Shown here: positions 26,621 through 35,041 of the stretch, in pieces
Layout: each line of letters opens with the position of its first letter
Position numbering within the stretch: the first letter of the stretch is position 1
Origin: Shewanella sediminis HAW-EB3
GTDB lineage: Bacteria > Pseudomonadota > Gammaproteobacteria > Enterobacterales > Shewanellaceae
Assembly: GCF_000018025.1 (NCBI RefSeq)
Contig: NC_009831.1
Coordinates: 62,001 to 126,000 of the forward strand
Direction: 5' to 3'
Length of the DNA stretch: 64,000 nucleotides
Made by a program: the position numbers and the translations under genes
The notes under the pieces: generated by a model
The model's database searches: none
What the model was told of the DNA's origin: nothing
The model's input: only the letters and a program-made list of their open reading frames with translations

Positions 26621-27521
26621 TGTTAACTCCGGTTGGGTTACTGTTCGCAGTCTTAGTGTGGGACTTAATTAAACGAATCGTGACCCTGCGATTTATCTCT
26701 CTTCCTTCAGGGCTGTTATTACTGACTATTGGAGAGCGGGCACCATGATGGCGAACCTGAATTTTTTGTTTCTGAATGCCCAACTCAAATAGACGGGATG
26801 CCACCTCGTCGGCTCTCTCTTTGCTTAATACCAAATTGGCTAAGTGCTCACCGGAAGCATCGGCGTGTGCATCGACCAAAATTTCCTTCACTGTCGCATC
26901 GGCTTGAACATATTGTGCAATAGCCTCTAAATCGACTTCGTGTGCAGCGGTGAGCTTACTGGTGCCCGATTCAAATTGGATATCGACACGGCGAACATAT
27001 GAGAAAGGTTTTGGCAGTAATTCTTGACGACAAAGTTTGAACTTATTCGCAATAGCCTGAGTATTAATGGGGCTGGTTTCTACCTTATATGAGATACCGT
27101 CACGGGCCAGAATTAAGACCTGCCAGGCAAGCCCTTGCTCTAAGGCTTCTAAAAATTTGCTTGTTGTGTCATCGCTGATGGCAGTTCGACCATGCCATTT
27201 CAGGTGGGTAGCTCCGGAACTTAAGCTATCGGTTTGACTCCATGACGGAGAAACCACCTTTGCCTGGCTCGTCGTTTGTTCAAAGGAGAGCCAATCTGCA
27301 TCGAGCTGCAGGCTCAGAGATGTACCTGGTCTCGCGATCAATTTAAATTCGCCAAAGCCATTTACCTTATGTTCAATCTGGCAAATAAAGCGATTTCCGG
27401 TGAAGTCCCATTTGGCCTGCTCTAAAGGAGTTTGATAGCGGGTACTACTTGCTGTTGCAATATTCGATATAAGCAGAAAAAAAGACAGTGAGTAGAGTTT
27501 TATATGAGCAGAGATTTTCAA
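26607..27521 (-). CDS. motY: T-ring stator protein MotY (OmpA-family)
   Basis: This secreted protein forms the T-ring that recruits stators. It has 304 aa: a signal peptide (residues 1-25, LYSLSFFLLISNIATASS), an N-terminal MotY domain (RYQTPLEQAKWDFTGNRFICQIEHKVNGFGEFKLIARPG) and a C-terminal OmpA/MotB peptidoglycan-binding domain (VQFESGTSKLTAAHEVDLEAIAQYVQ, DAHADASGEHLANLVLSKERADEVASRLFELGI). The first codon is TTG at 27521; no ATG is available in this frame before the signal peptide. MotY next to lafK is the arrangement in Vibrio lateral loci. Confidence 0.92.
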   Translation of the reverse strand: MKISAHIKLYSLSFFLLISNIATASSTRYQTPLEQAKWDFTGNRFICQIEHKVNGFGEFKLIARPGTSLSLQLDADWLSFEQTTSQAKVVSPSWSQTDSLSSGATHLKWHGRTAISDDTTSKFLEALEQGLAWQVLILARDGISYKVETSPINTQAIANKFKLCRQELLPKPFSYVRRVDIQFESGTSKLTAAHEVDLEAIAQYVQADATVKEILVDAHADASGEHLANLVLSKERADEVASRLFELGIQKQKIQVRHHGARSPIVSNNSPEGREINRRVTIRLIKSHTKTANSNPTGVNNASL

Positions 27522-28187
27522 TGCTTCATGTTCCTTTTATTGTGCGAGTATAAATAAACTTGTTATTTGATATTTAATATTTGTTATGTGTTTTGAGAGT
27601 GTTTATTTATATTTTAGTGTTTTTGTTTGAGCTAATATTGATGCGCTATAATTAAACACTAATAATTGATTATGTAAATTGTTTTTTTTCGAATTAATGT
27701 TTTTTGTGAGAATTGACTAGTTGAAAGTATGGTTTCCTACTGGTATCTTTTAATTGAAAATAATCACTTCAACAGAAAAGAATCATTTATTCACTCTTCT
27801 TCATACAGGGCGATTCGTTGCTGCGGGTATTTTTCAATCAGTAACCTGTTGTTTTTATAGCTTGATACTTGGTTGTTATTCTGAAAATGATGCTTTTTGC
27901 ATTATTTTTACACTAAATTAAATATTTTTAAAAAATAATTAAAGTTTTTTGGTTTTCGGTCGCTTTACATATTCTTTGTTTGTTGATTTGTATTTCTTTG
28001 TCGTTTTTGTTTATTAGATTTTTATTGTCTTCATTGTTTGTTGGTTTGCGTTTGCTTTATTAGGTTGTTATTTAGTTTTGTTGTTTTTTATATTTTGCTC
28101 GTCATAAAATTGTCGCGCGTCATTTTAATGTCTGTTTTTGTTTTTAGGCATTTATTTGACTTTGGTGTTTATAGGTTTGGAATTAAA
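27522..28187. other. AT-rich divergent intergenic region between motY and fliM
   Basis: This gap of 666 bp separates the two divergent halves of the locus and should hold the promoters for motY-lafK and for fliM-flhA. It is strikingly AT-rich, and from about 27950 to 28160 the plus strand is T/G-rich with very few A or C runs, while the flanking genes have ordinary composition. An open frame runs upstream of fliM through it but has no protein family character. I found no TGGCAC-N5-TTGC sigma-54 site in it. Such AT-rich DNA is a typical target of H-NS-like silencers (inference). Confidence 0.6.
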
Positions 28188-29054
28188 ATGAAAACAACGG
28201 CGAAAGCATGTTTACTTAAAGCTTCTCGGTGTGAGCGGGTTAGACCTGTTGCATTAATTCAGGAGAAGTTAGCCCGTAGTCGGTTATTGATTCAAGTTGA
28301 TGCTTGTCAGCGCTCCTTTCTTGAGGCGGCTAATGGGGTGCTCAACCCCATTATCAGACAGGGTCATCATGCGTTATCGAGTATTTCATTGACCGACAGT
28401 GATCAGTCCGTGGTACCCGATATCAATAATGGCTGGTTTCTACTTCGTTATCAGCGGCTGCCTTTGGCGTGGTGGCGAATCGATAAATGTACTCTGGACC
28501 AATTGGCTAGTGGCTATTATGGAAGTCTGGCGACTCTCTTGAAGTCTCCTTTGCGAGCCCCCAGCCAATCGGAGTTTAGATTGGCAAAAAAATTGATGCT
28601 TGCCGCGCTCAAGGTTCTGCCTACAGCAGAGCTTGATGAAAATGCATTAGAGCTGGAGTTGGTGGTCAATAGTACGCCTATCGATTCACCTGTGATTTGG
28701 GAGATAGCTTTTCCGGTAGAGCATAAGGTGGCTCCTATGTTGTTTTGTATGACTGAACACCTACTGGGATTAATGTCTGAGCAGCCTAGCCAATACATGG
28801 CAACACCTGATTTAGCCGAAAAGCTCTCATATCGCCTGAGGCAGATCCCCATAAAGATATTGTTTGAACTTGGTCGTCAAAGCACGCCGGTGACTTCACT
28901 TCATGGCCTTGAAGTTGGTGACATATTACCCATGAATTTACATTCTCGCTGCCCGGTAACAGTGGGAAAGCGACCTCTTTTTTACGCTGCAATTCATACC
29001 CATGATGGCCAGATGGTTGCCAAATTAGCCCAGGATATTTATCAGCAAGGATAG
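28188..29054 (+). CDS. fliM: Flagellar motor switch protein FliM (lateral, short)
   Basis: This is the middle component of the C-ring. ATG 28188 (288 aa) is preferred, with GGAA 7 bases upstream. The longer frame to 28038 encodes a Phe/Val-rich stretch unlike FliM. The body matches FliM weakly (ACQRSFLEAANGVLNPIIRQG; VIWEIAFPV), with a C-terminal SpoA domain (IPIKILFELGRQSTPVTSLHGLEVGDILPMNLHSRCPVTVGKRPLFYAAI). The N-terminus lacks the LSQxEIDALL CheY-binding motif of chemotactic FliMs and the protein is about 40-50 residues shorter. fliN follows 80 bp on. Confidence 0.87.
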   Translation: MKTTAKACLLKASRCERVRPVALIQEKLARSRLLIQVDACQRSFLEAANGVLNPIIRQGHHALSSISLTDSDQSVVPDINNGWFLLRYQRLPLAWWRIDKCTLDQLASGYYGSLATLLKSPLRAPSQSEFRLAKKLMLAALKVLPTAELDENALELELVVNSTPIDSPVIWEIAFPVEHKVAPMLFCMTEHLLGLMSEQPSQYMATPDLAEKLSYRLRQIPIKILFELGRQSTPVTSLHGLEVGDILPMNLHSRCPVTVGKRPLFYAAIHTHDGQMVAKLAQDIYQQG

Positions 29055-29134
29055 TACTCAGACTTCTTGTTAAATGAATGACTTATATAGATTTTGAATA
29101 ACTTTAAGATGCTTGCCAGCGATAGGACTGCACG

Positions 29135-29491
29135 ATGACAGAACATACTATGTTACAAGACGATGATTTTTTATTGGATGATAATCTTTTTGGTGAAGAG
29201 GAGGCTGTTCAAGAGATGAGTAGCCCAAAACCCGTTAAAGATATCTCATTCTTTCATCAGTTGCCGGTACAGGTGACGTTAGAATTGGCGAGTGCCGAGA
29301 TGTCTCTGGGAGAGCTGACTCGAATGGGAGAGGGTGATGTAGTTGCTCTCGATCGCATGGTAGGAGAGCCATTAGATATACGTGTTAATGGTGCTTTGCT
29401 CGGCAGAGGGGAAGTGGTTGAAGTTAATGGCCGATATGGAGTGCGTTTATTGGAAGTTGAAGCCATCAGTCTAACCGGGGCGAATGACTGA
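29135..29491 (+). CDS. fliN: Flagellar motor switch protein FliN
   Basis: This 118-aa protein forms the bottom of the C-ring and docks FliH-FliI. It has an acidic N-terminal arm (DDDFLLDDNLFGEEEAVQE) followed by the FliN/SpoA domain (FFHQLPVQVTLELASAEMSLGELTRMGEGDVVALDRMVGEPLDIRVNGALLGRGEVVEVNGRYGVRLLEV). The GxxLGxGEVVxVxxxxGVRI pattern is diagnostic. fliP starts 2 bp downstream, and there is no fliO between them. Confidence 0.95.
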   Translation: MTEHTMLQDDDFLLDDNLFGEEEAVQEMSSPKPVKDISFFHQLPVQVTLELASAEMSLGELTRMGEGDVVALDRMVGEPLDIRVNGALLGRGEVVEVNGRYGVRLLEVEAISLTGAND

Positions 29492-29493
29492 TT

Positions 29494-30222
29494 ATGCTTC
29501 GAGCACTGTTGCTTCTCTTTTGCTTACTGGCACCGAGTGCATTTGCAAATGATGGTTTTACGCTATTTACCTTAGATGATGGCCAGCAAAGTCAATCGGT
29601 CAACATCAAGCTAGAGATCCTGGCCCTGATGACAGTGCTGAGTTTTCTACCCGCACTGTTAATGATGCTGACCAGTTTTACCCGCATCATTGTGGTGCTG
29701 GCTATTTTGCGGCAGGCACTGGGTCTGCAACAGAGTCCGCCTAACAAGGTGTTACTCGGCATCGCTTTAGTGCTCACCCTATTCGTGATGAGACCTGTGG
29801 GTCAGGTTATGTATGATGAGGCTTATCTGCCCTATGATCAGGGGCTGATAGAGTTACCCGAGGCGGTCAATATTGGTGTCGTACCTTTGCGTAAGTTTAT
29901 GTTGGCGCAGACTCGGGAAACCGATCTTGAGCAGATGCTAAAAATCGCAGATGAACCCGTGACACTCACGGCCGATGAGATCCCCTTCTTTGTGCTTATG
30001 CCGGCTTTCGTGTTGAGTGAGCTTAAAACCGCCTTCCAGATTGGTTTCCTCCTGTTCCTTCCTTTTCTTGTTATCGACTTGGTGGTAGCCAGTGTGCTGA
30101 TGTCGATGGGGATGATGATGCTTTCGCCTCTGATTATCTCATTGCCTTTTAAGTTGATGGTGTTCGTCCTGGTGGATGGCTGGTCTATGACGGTCAGTAC
30201 GTTAGTTGCCAGTTTTGGATAG
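29494..30222 (+). CDS. fliP: Flagellar export gate protein FliP
   Basis: This is a core subunit of the FliPQR export channel. It has 242 aa, with a cleavable signal peptide (ALLLLFCLLAPSAFAND) and the invariant segments LMTVLSFLPALLMMLTSFTRIIVVLAILRQALGLQQSPPNKVLLGIALVLTLFVM and FVLSELKTAFQIGFLLFLPFLVIDLVVASVLMSMGMMMLSPLIISLPFKLMVFVLVDGW. FliO, usually its assembly partner, is not encoded in the cluster. Confidence 0.97.
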   Translation: MLRALLLLFCLLAPSAFANDGFTLFTLDDGQQSQSVNIKLEILALMTVLSFLPALLMMLTSFTRIIVVLAILRQALGLQQSPPNKVLLGIALVLTLFVMRPVGQVMYDEAYLPYDQGLIELPEAVNIGVVPLRKFMLAQTRETDLEQMLKIADEPVTLTADEIPFFVLMPAFVLSELKTAFQIGFLLFLPFLVIDLVVASVLMSMGMMMLSPLIISLPFKLMVFVLVDGWSMTVSTLVASFG

Positions 30223-30240
30223 CTGGTTTTGGATAAAAAT

Positions 30241-30258
30241 AGCCGATAGTTATCGGCT
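30241..30258. repeat. Perfect hairpin between fliP and fliQ
   Basis: AGCCGATA-GT-TATCGGCT is a perfect 8-bp inverted repeat 19 bases after the fliP stop, with no following T-run. It could be an RNA stem that tunes expression or stability between the fliP part and the fliQRB-flhA part of the operon. It is not a classic terminator. Confidence 0.5.
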
Positions 30259-30288
30259 GTCGTTTAAAGATGGCTTTTGGTGAGTTGA

Positions 30289-30429
30289 ATGCAACTAATT
30301 AATATAAAAGGGCGGCTGATCTCTTGGGTCGATATACTCTATTTTTCAGCATGCTTGCTGGTCAGCGTCATAGTGTTATTCGACGGCTGGGAGCTTGTGC
30401 TCAGTCTGTTGGCTCCGGGATTAAGGTAA
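30289..30429 (+). CDS. 46-aa hydrophobic protein between fliP and fliQ, unknown function
   Basis: This small frame fills the gap between fliP and fliQ. ATG 30289 follows an in-frame TGA directly and has GGTGAG about 5 bases upstream. The stop TAA (30427-30429) is 4 bases before the fliQ ATG at 30434, and the sequence AAGGTAA that contains the stop also serves as the fliQ ribosome site. The protein has a polar N-terminus (MQLINIKGRLISWVD) and then one hydrophobic stretch (ILYFSACLLVSVIVLF), ending LVLSLLAPGLR. It is not recognised. Being spaced like a real gene inside the export-gate operon, it may be a small partner of FliP/FliQ or a stand-in for FliO, but that is speculation. Confidence 0.5.
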   Translation: MQLINIKGRLISWVDILYFSACLLVSVIVLFDGWELVLSLLAPGLR

Positions 30430-30433
30430 CGCA

Positions 30434-30703
30434 ATGGAAGTTAACGAGCTGACCTCTATCTTTTCCGATGCCATCTATTTGGTGGTTGCCATGGTTGGCG
30501 TTTTGGTTGTTCCTAGCCTGTTGGTGGGATTGATTATTGCGGTGTTTCAGGCGGCGACACAAGTTAACGAGCAAACGCTCAGTTTCTTACCCAGACTGGT
30601 GCTGACTCTCTTAATGGTGTTGTTCTCCGGACAGTGGCTATTGCAACAGATCTCAGATCTGTTTGATCGCCTGTTTATGAACATCCCCCACATCATAGGT
30701 TAA
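30434..30703 (+). CDS. fliQ: Flagellar export gate protein FliQ
   Basis: This 89-aa, two-helix subunit of the export channel matches the family along its length (LTSIFSDAIYLVVAMVGVLVVPSLLVGLIIAVFQAATQVNEQTLSFLPRLVLTLLMVLFSGQWLLQQISDLFDRLFMNIP). fliR begins 2 bp after it. Confidence 0.96.
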   Translation: MEVNELTSIFSDAIYLVVAMVGVLVVPSLLVGLIIAVFQAATQVNEQTLSFLPRLVLTLLMVLFSGQWLLQQISDLFDRLFMNIPHIIG

Positions 30704-30705
30704 CT

Positions 30706-31479
30706 ATGCTGTCTCTGACCTCGGCTCAACTCAGCTCATTTATCGGTATTTTCTGGTGGCCATTTTTTCGTATTATGGGCGCGTTTATGGTGATGCCATT
30801 TTTGAGCAGCAGTTATATTCCCGTTACGGTAAGGGTATTGCTGGCACTCACGATTTCAACCTTGCTCGCTCCCATGTTACCGCCTCTACCCAGCGTCGAT
30901 GCCATCTCTATCGGGGCACTGTTTCTGGCGATCGAGCAGTTGCTGGTCGGGTTTATGTTGGGGCTATTTCTGACCATAATGATCCATGTGATGACGCTGC
31001 TAGGTGCCATGATGTCCATGCAGATGGGACTGGCTATGGCTGTGATGAATGACCCGGCTAACGGCAGCTCCAATCCTATTTTGGGGCAGTGGTTTCTGCT
31101 GTATGGCACGTTACTCTTTCTTGCTCTGGATGGGCACCTGGTCGCGATAGGTGTACTCGTCGATAGTTTTCGTCTCTGGCCCATTGGTTCCGGGGTATTA
31201 GATCTTCCTCTCATGGGACTCGTTAGCCGCTTTGCCTGGATCTTTGCATCGGCTCTGATGTTAGCCTTGCCCTCTATCTTAGCCATGTTGATGGTGAATA
31301 TTACCTTTGGTGTTCTGAGTCGCGCCGCCCCATCTTTGAATGTATTTGCATTAGGCTTTCCCATGTCGATGCTGATGGGATTGCTGTGCGTAATGCTCTC
31401 TTTTAGTGGTTTGCCTACCCGTTACAGCGATATCTGTCTCGATGCGCTCGAAGCTATGTATCAATTTATCGGTGGTTAA
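30706..31479 (+). CDS. fliR: Flagellar export gate protein FliR
   Basis: This is the third channel subunit, 257 aa with about six hydrophobic segments. FliR features include IGIFWWPFFRIMGAFMVMPFLSSSYIPVTVRVLLALTISTLLAP, FMLGLFLTIMIHVMTLLGAMMSMQMGLAMAVMNDP and the C-terminal GVLSRAAPSLNVFALGFPMSMLMGLLCVMLSF. It lies directly between fliQ and flhB as in most flagellar operons. Confidence 0.96.
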   Translation: MLSLTSAQLSSFIGIFWWPFFRIMGAFMVMPFLSSSYIPVTVRVLLALTISTLLAPMLPPLPSVDAISIGALFLAIEQLLVGFMLGLFLTIMIHVMTLLGAMMSMQMGLAMAVMNDPANGSSNPILGQWFLLYGTLLFLALDGHLVAIGVLVDSFRLWPIGSGVLDLPLMGLVSRFAWIFASALMLALPSILAMLMVNITFGVLSRAAPSLNVFALGFPMSMLMGLLCVMLSFSGLPTRYSDICLDALEAMYQFIGG

Positions 31480-31495
31480 GGAGTGGTGATGCGAG

Positions 31496-32626
31496 ATGAG
31501 TAAAGATACCGGTCAGAGTAAAACGGAAAAGGCGACCCCGCAGAAACTCAAGAAGGCACAGGATCAGGGGCAGGTTCCCAGATCCAAAGATCTCGCGGCT
31601 ACAGCCTTAATCATAGGTTGCTCCCTGATGCTGACGGCGAGTGCAGACTGGTTTGCCACACGGGTTGCACGGGTGGCTCAGTACAATATGTCACTCACCA
31701 AGGCTGAATTGGATGAGCCTGGGATGATGATGAGCCACTTAGGCACCTCCTTGGTGGAGATCCTCAACATTTTGGGCCCCATTATTGTTTTGATCGCAGT
31801 ACTGGCCATGGTGGCGGGATCTATGCCTGGTGGACCGGTTTTTAATTTTAAAAATGCCGCATTCAAATACAGTCGCATCGACCCCATAGCTGGCATAGGG
31901 CGGATGTTCTCGATGAAGTCTCTGGTTGAGCTGGTGAAGTCGATACTTAAAATTGTCTTGCTGATCGGCATCATGTTTACCTTCCTCGAACATAACCTGC
32001 AAAGCCTGTTGGGCTATAGCCAACTTCCAATCGATGAAGCCGTACGTAAGGGGATCGACATCTTGTCTTTGGGAATGCTCTATTTGGGGATAGGCATGCT
32101 GGTGATCACCTTTATCGACGTTCCATATCAGTATTGGCACCACCATAACGAGTTGAAGATGTCCCGCCAGGATGTGAAAGATGAGCACAAGCAGCAGGAA
32201 GGAAAGCCAGAGATTAAGGCGAAAATTCGTCAGTTACAACAGCGCATCGGCCGTTCCAGGGCCGATGTTGCGATCCCACAAGCCGATGTCTTGCTGGTTA
32301 ACCCCAACCATTATGCTGTCGCGCTTAAATATGATGTCGAAAAAGCCGATGCACCTTACGTGCTCACTAAGGGAACAGATGAACTGGCGTTATATATGCG
32401 CCAGATTGCCAAACATCATGATGTTGAAGTGATCGAACTGCCGCCATTGGCGCGTGCTATCTACTACTCGACCCAAGTCGAGCAGCAGATCCCGGCCGCC
32501 CTGTTTATTGCCATCGCTCATGTGCTCAGCTATGTGTTGCAGATTAAGGCTGCGCGGCAGGGTAAGCAGCAAAGACCAGACCCGCTACCTAATTTCTTTA
32601 TTCCGCCCCATCTACGTCGTGACTAA
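31496..32626 (+). CDS. flhB: Export switch protein FlhB
   Basis: This is the export-gate component that cleaves itself to change substrate specificity. It has 376 aa. It starts with the GQSKTEKATPQKLKKAQDQGQVPRSKDL motif, has four membrane helices, then the cytoplasmic domain. The autocleavage motif is NPNH (VNPNHYAVALKYD) in place of the standard NPTH; the scissile Asn-Pro is intact. The C-terminal tail DPLPNFFIPPHLRRD is repeated in degenerate form 128 bp further on (32683-32754). Confidence 0.95.
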   Translation: MSKDTGQSKTEKATPQKLKKAQDQGQVPRSKDLAATALIIGCSLMLTASADWFATRVARVAQYNMSLTKAELDEPGMMMSHLGTSLVEILNILGPIIVLIAVLAMVAGSMPGGPVFNFKNAAFKYSRIDPIAGIGRMFSMKSLVELVKSILKIVLLIGIMFTFLEHNLQSLLGYSQLPIDEAVRKGIDILSLGMLYLGIGMLVITFIDVPYQYWHHHNELKMSRQDVKDEHKQQEGKPEIKAKIRQLQQRIGRSRADVAIPQADVLLVNPNHYAVALKYDVEKADAPYVLTKGTDELALYMRQIAKHHDVEVIELPPLARAIYYSTQVEQQIPAALFIAIAHVLSYVLQIKAARQGKQQRPDPLPNFFIPPHLRRD

Positions 32627-32682
32627 GGAAACGAATAGATAAATGAATAGGGAGCTGAGATTCGTTAACTAACGATGACCGA

Positions 32683-32754
32683 AGGCTAGACAAACAGAGA
32701 AAACCAGGGCCTCTATCCAAGTTCTTTATTCCACTGAACTTACGTCGTGACTAG
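32683..32754 (+). pseudogene. Degenerate second copy of the flhB 3' end
   Basis: Between flhB and flhA one frame reads RLDKQRKPGPLSKFFIPLNL followed by RRD and TAG. It lines up without gaps with the last 23 residues of FlhB (RQGKQQRPDPLPNFFIPPHL-RRD), about 15 of 23 identical, including the stop position. An in-frame stop at 32656-32658 cuts it off upstream and it has no start codon, so it is a remnant. It may come from a partial duplication of flhB or from recombination with another flhB. Confidence 0.75.
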
Positions 32755-32829
32755 AGACCCATTAACTCACTTTTATTTCATCACCGTCGCTCAACAAGAT
32801 ATAGCGACACGATTTGAGGATATTAAACC

Positions 32830-34911
32830 ATGAACTGGTTATCGCGCACTTTTGCAGGCAATCGCAGTTATATAGGGATCCCTATCATGCTGCTAGCCAT
32901 TCTTGCCATGGTTATTCTTCCACTGCCTCCTTGGTTGCTGGATATCCTGTTTACCTTCAACATTGTGCTGGCGGTGATGGTGTTGCTTGTCAGTGTTTCC
33001 ATCAGGCGTCCCATCGACTTTTCGGTCTTTCCGACAGTGCTCTTGTTAGCCACCTTGATGCGGTTAACCTTGAATGTGGCTTCGACGCGTGTGGTTCTCA
33101 TCGAAGGACATCAGGGGGGAGACGCCGCAGGACGTGTGATCCAGGCGTTTGGTGAGGTAGTTATCAATGGTAACTATGTCGTCGGTGGGGTGATCTTCTT
33201 AATCTTGATGATTATTAACTTTGTGGTGATCACTAAAGGTGGAGAGCGGATCTCTGAGGTATCGGCTCGCTTTACTCTCGATGCGCTTCCTGGCAAGCAG
33301 ATGGCTATCGATGCGGATCTCAATGCGGGGGTCTTGAGCCAGGAACAAGCGAGAGTACGTCGTCAGGATGTCGCCCGTGAAGCCGATTTCTATGGTTCTA
33401 TGGATGGTGCATCTAAATTTGTTCGTGGTGATGCCATTGCAGGTTTAATGATCTTGGCCATCAATATTCTTGGCGGTATCGCTATTGGTGTCTTCATGCA
33501 TGGTCTGAGTGCAGGAGAGGCATTCAGGACTTACGCCCTGCTGACCATTGGTGATGGACTCGTTGCCCAAATTCCTTCTCTGTTGTTGGCTACTGCGGCG
33601 GCGATTATCGTGACGCGAGTCTCCGATGCCGAGGAGATGCCGACTCAACTGAGTAAGCAGTTGTTGGCTAACCCTAAGACGTTGGCTACCGCTGCGGCGG
33701 TGATGACTATCTTGGGTTTAGTACCGGGCATGCCTGCTTTTGTCTTCCTCTCATTTGCCGCCTTGTTAGGTTTTGCAGCCTGGAAGCAGAGCCAGGGAAG
33801 GTCGGTCCAGCCAGAAACTGAAGTTGAAGAGCAGTTGGAGAAGAGTCTGTCAGAGCCTTCGGCCCCAAGCTGGGATGCATTGCCGTTCACCGATCTTATC
33901 GAGGTGCGCTTGGGTTACCGCTTAGTACACCTGGTTGAGCGCAGCAAGGGCGCCGAGTTGCAAAAACGACTGACGGGAATCAGGCGAACCTTGTCTGAGC
34001 AAGCGGGATTTTTACTCGCAGAAGTCAGGGTCAGGGATAATTTAGCCTTAGCGCCCAATGCTTATCAAATTAACCTGATGGGCAACCCAGTGGTGACCGC
34101 GGAGCTGGAACCGGAGCGAATGATGGCCATTAAGAGTGGTCCGGTTTTCGGTGATATAGATGGTGTAATAACCAAGGAACCTGCCTACAACATGGATGCG
34201 ACCTGGATTGAGCCAGAGCTAAAGGCTAAGGCTTTAAATCTGGGGTATTCGGTTGTCGATAATGCCACCGTTATCGCGACGCATGTGAGTAAGCTTATAC
34301 GTGAATCTTTACCGGATATGCTGCAACATGATGATGTTATCGCCTTGAGCGATCGCCTCGCGAAACAGTCACCTAAATTGGCCGAATCTTTAAGTACGGC
34401 ATTGACCCCAATCCAGCAGCTTAAGGTGTATCGTCTGTTGTTGAAAGAGCAGGTGTCGCTGAAAGATATTCGCACCATAGCGACGACCCTGCTCGATTGC
34501 AGTGAAAACAGTAAAGATCCTGTCCTGTTGGCCGCCGATGTACGTTGTGCCCTCCGTAATAGTATTCTTCACTCTATCGCAGGCTCAGCTCCGCAGATCA
34601 ATGTATTGACCTTGGCACCGGAGCTGGAGCAGACCTTGATGACCGCGCTTAACCAGTCTCAGCAGCAGGGGAAGGTTGCACTGGACAGTTTTCCGGTAGA
34701 GCCGCAGCTGCTCGCACAGTTGCAGCAGAAGATGCCGCAAATATTAGCGGATGCCAAGGAGCAGGGTCATAGCCCTATGTTGCTGGTATCGCCACAACTC
34801 AGGCCTATCCTTGCCCGATACGCATTGGCTTTTGCCAGAGGGTTACATGTGCTCTCATACAATGAGATCCCAGAGACTCGGGAGTTGATGGTCGCGGGGC
34901 AACTTGGCTAG
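32830..34911 (+). CDS. flhA: Flagellar export gate protein FlhA
   Basis: This is the largest export-gate component, 693 aa. The N-terminal membrane part has eight helices and the FHIPEP-family signature (VFPTVLLLATLMRLTLNVASTRVVLIEGHQGGDAAGRVIQAFGEVV; ISEVSARFTLDALPGKQMAIDADLNAG). The C-terminal half is the cytosolic docking platform, with VTAELEPERMMAIKSGPV and DNATVIATHVSKLIRE. It is preceded by GAGGA and closes the fliM-flhA operon. Confidence 0.97.
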   Translation: MNWLSRTFAGNRSYIGIPIMLLAILAMVILPLPPWLLDILFTFNIVLAVMVLLVSVSIRRPIDFSVFPTVLLLATLMRLTLNVASTRVVLIEGHQGGDAAGRVIQAFGEVVINGNYVVGGVIFLILMIINFVVITKGGERISEVSARFTLDALPGKQMAIDADLNAGVLSQEQARVRRQDVAREADFYGSMDGASKFVRGDAIAGLMILAINILGGIAIGVFMHGLSAGEAFRTYALLTIGDGLVAQIPSLLLATAAAIIVTRVSDAEEMPTQLSKQLLANPKTLATAAAVMTILGLVPGMPAFVFLSFAALLGFAAWKQSQGRSVQPETEVEEQLEKSLSEPSAPSWDALPFTDLIEVRLGYRLVHLVERSKGAELQKRLTGIRRTLSEQAGFLLAEVRVRDNLALAPNAYQINLMGNPVVTAELEPERMMAIKSGPVFGDIDGVITKEPAYNMDATWIEPELKAKALNLGYSVVDNATVIATHVSKLIRESLPDMLQHDDVIALSDRLAKQSPKLAESLSTALTPIQQLKVYRLLLKEQVSLKDIRTIATTLLDCSENSKDPVLLAADVRCALRNSILHSIAGSAPQINVLTLAPELEQTLMTALNQSQQQGKVALDSFPVEPQLLAQLQQKMPQILADAKEQGHSPMLLVSPQLRPILARYALAFARGLHVLSYNEIPETRELMVAGQLG

Positions 34912-34922
34912 TAAGAGCGTCA

Positions 34923-34950
34923 TTAAGGGGCATATTTAGCCCCTTAAACC
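34923..34950 (+). terminator. Possible terminator after flhA
   Basis: TTAAGGGGC and GCCCCTTAA (34923-34931, 34939-34947) form a 9-bp perfect stem with a 7-base loop, 11 bases after the flhA stop. The downstream T-run is weak. It marks the right end of the flagellar locus. Confidence 0.65.
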
Positions 34951-35041
34951 TGCTTTATCTGGTATCGAGTTACTTTGTGAATATAATCTGTTCTTAAATT
35001 AACAGAGGCTAGTCTCTGCTCTTGCCGAGTGTATCGGCTAA

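Noticed and set aside
28038..28187. N-terminal extension of FliM
   Set aside because: The translated stretch is Phe/Val/Leu-rich from T-rich intergenic DNA and does not resemble FliM; the ATG at 28188 has a ribosome site.
30813..31364. 183-codon antisense frame within fliR
   Set aside because: It lies opposite a highly conserved fliR; its length follows from fliR codon bias and it shows no domain.
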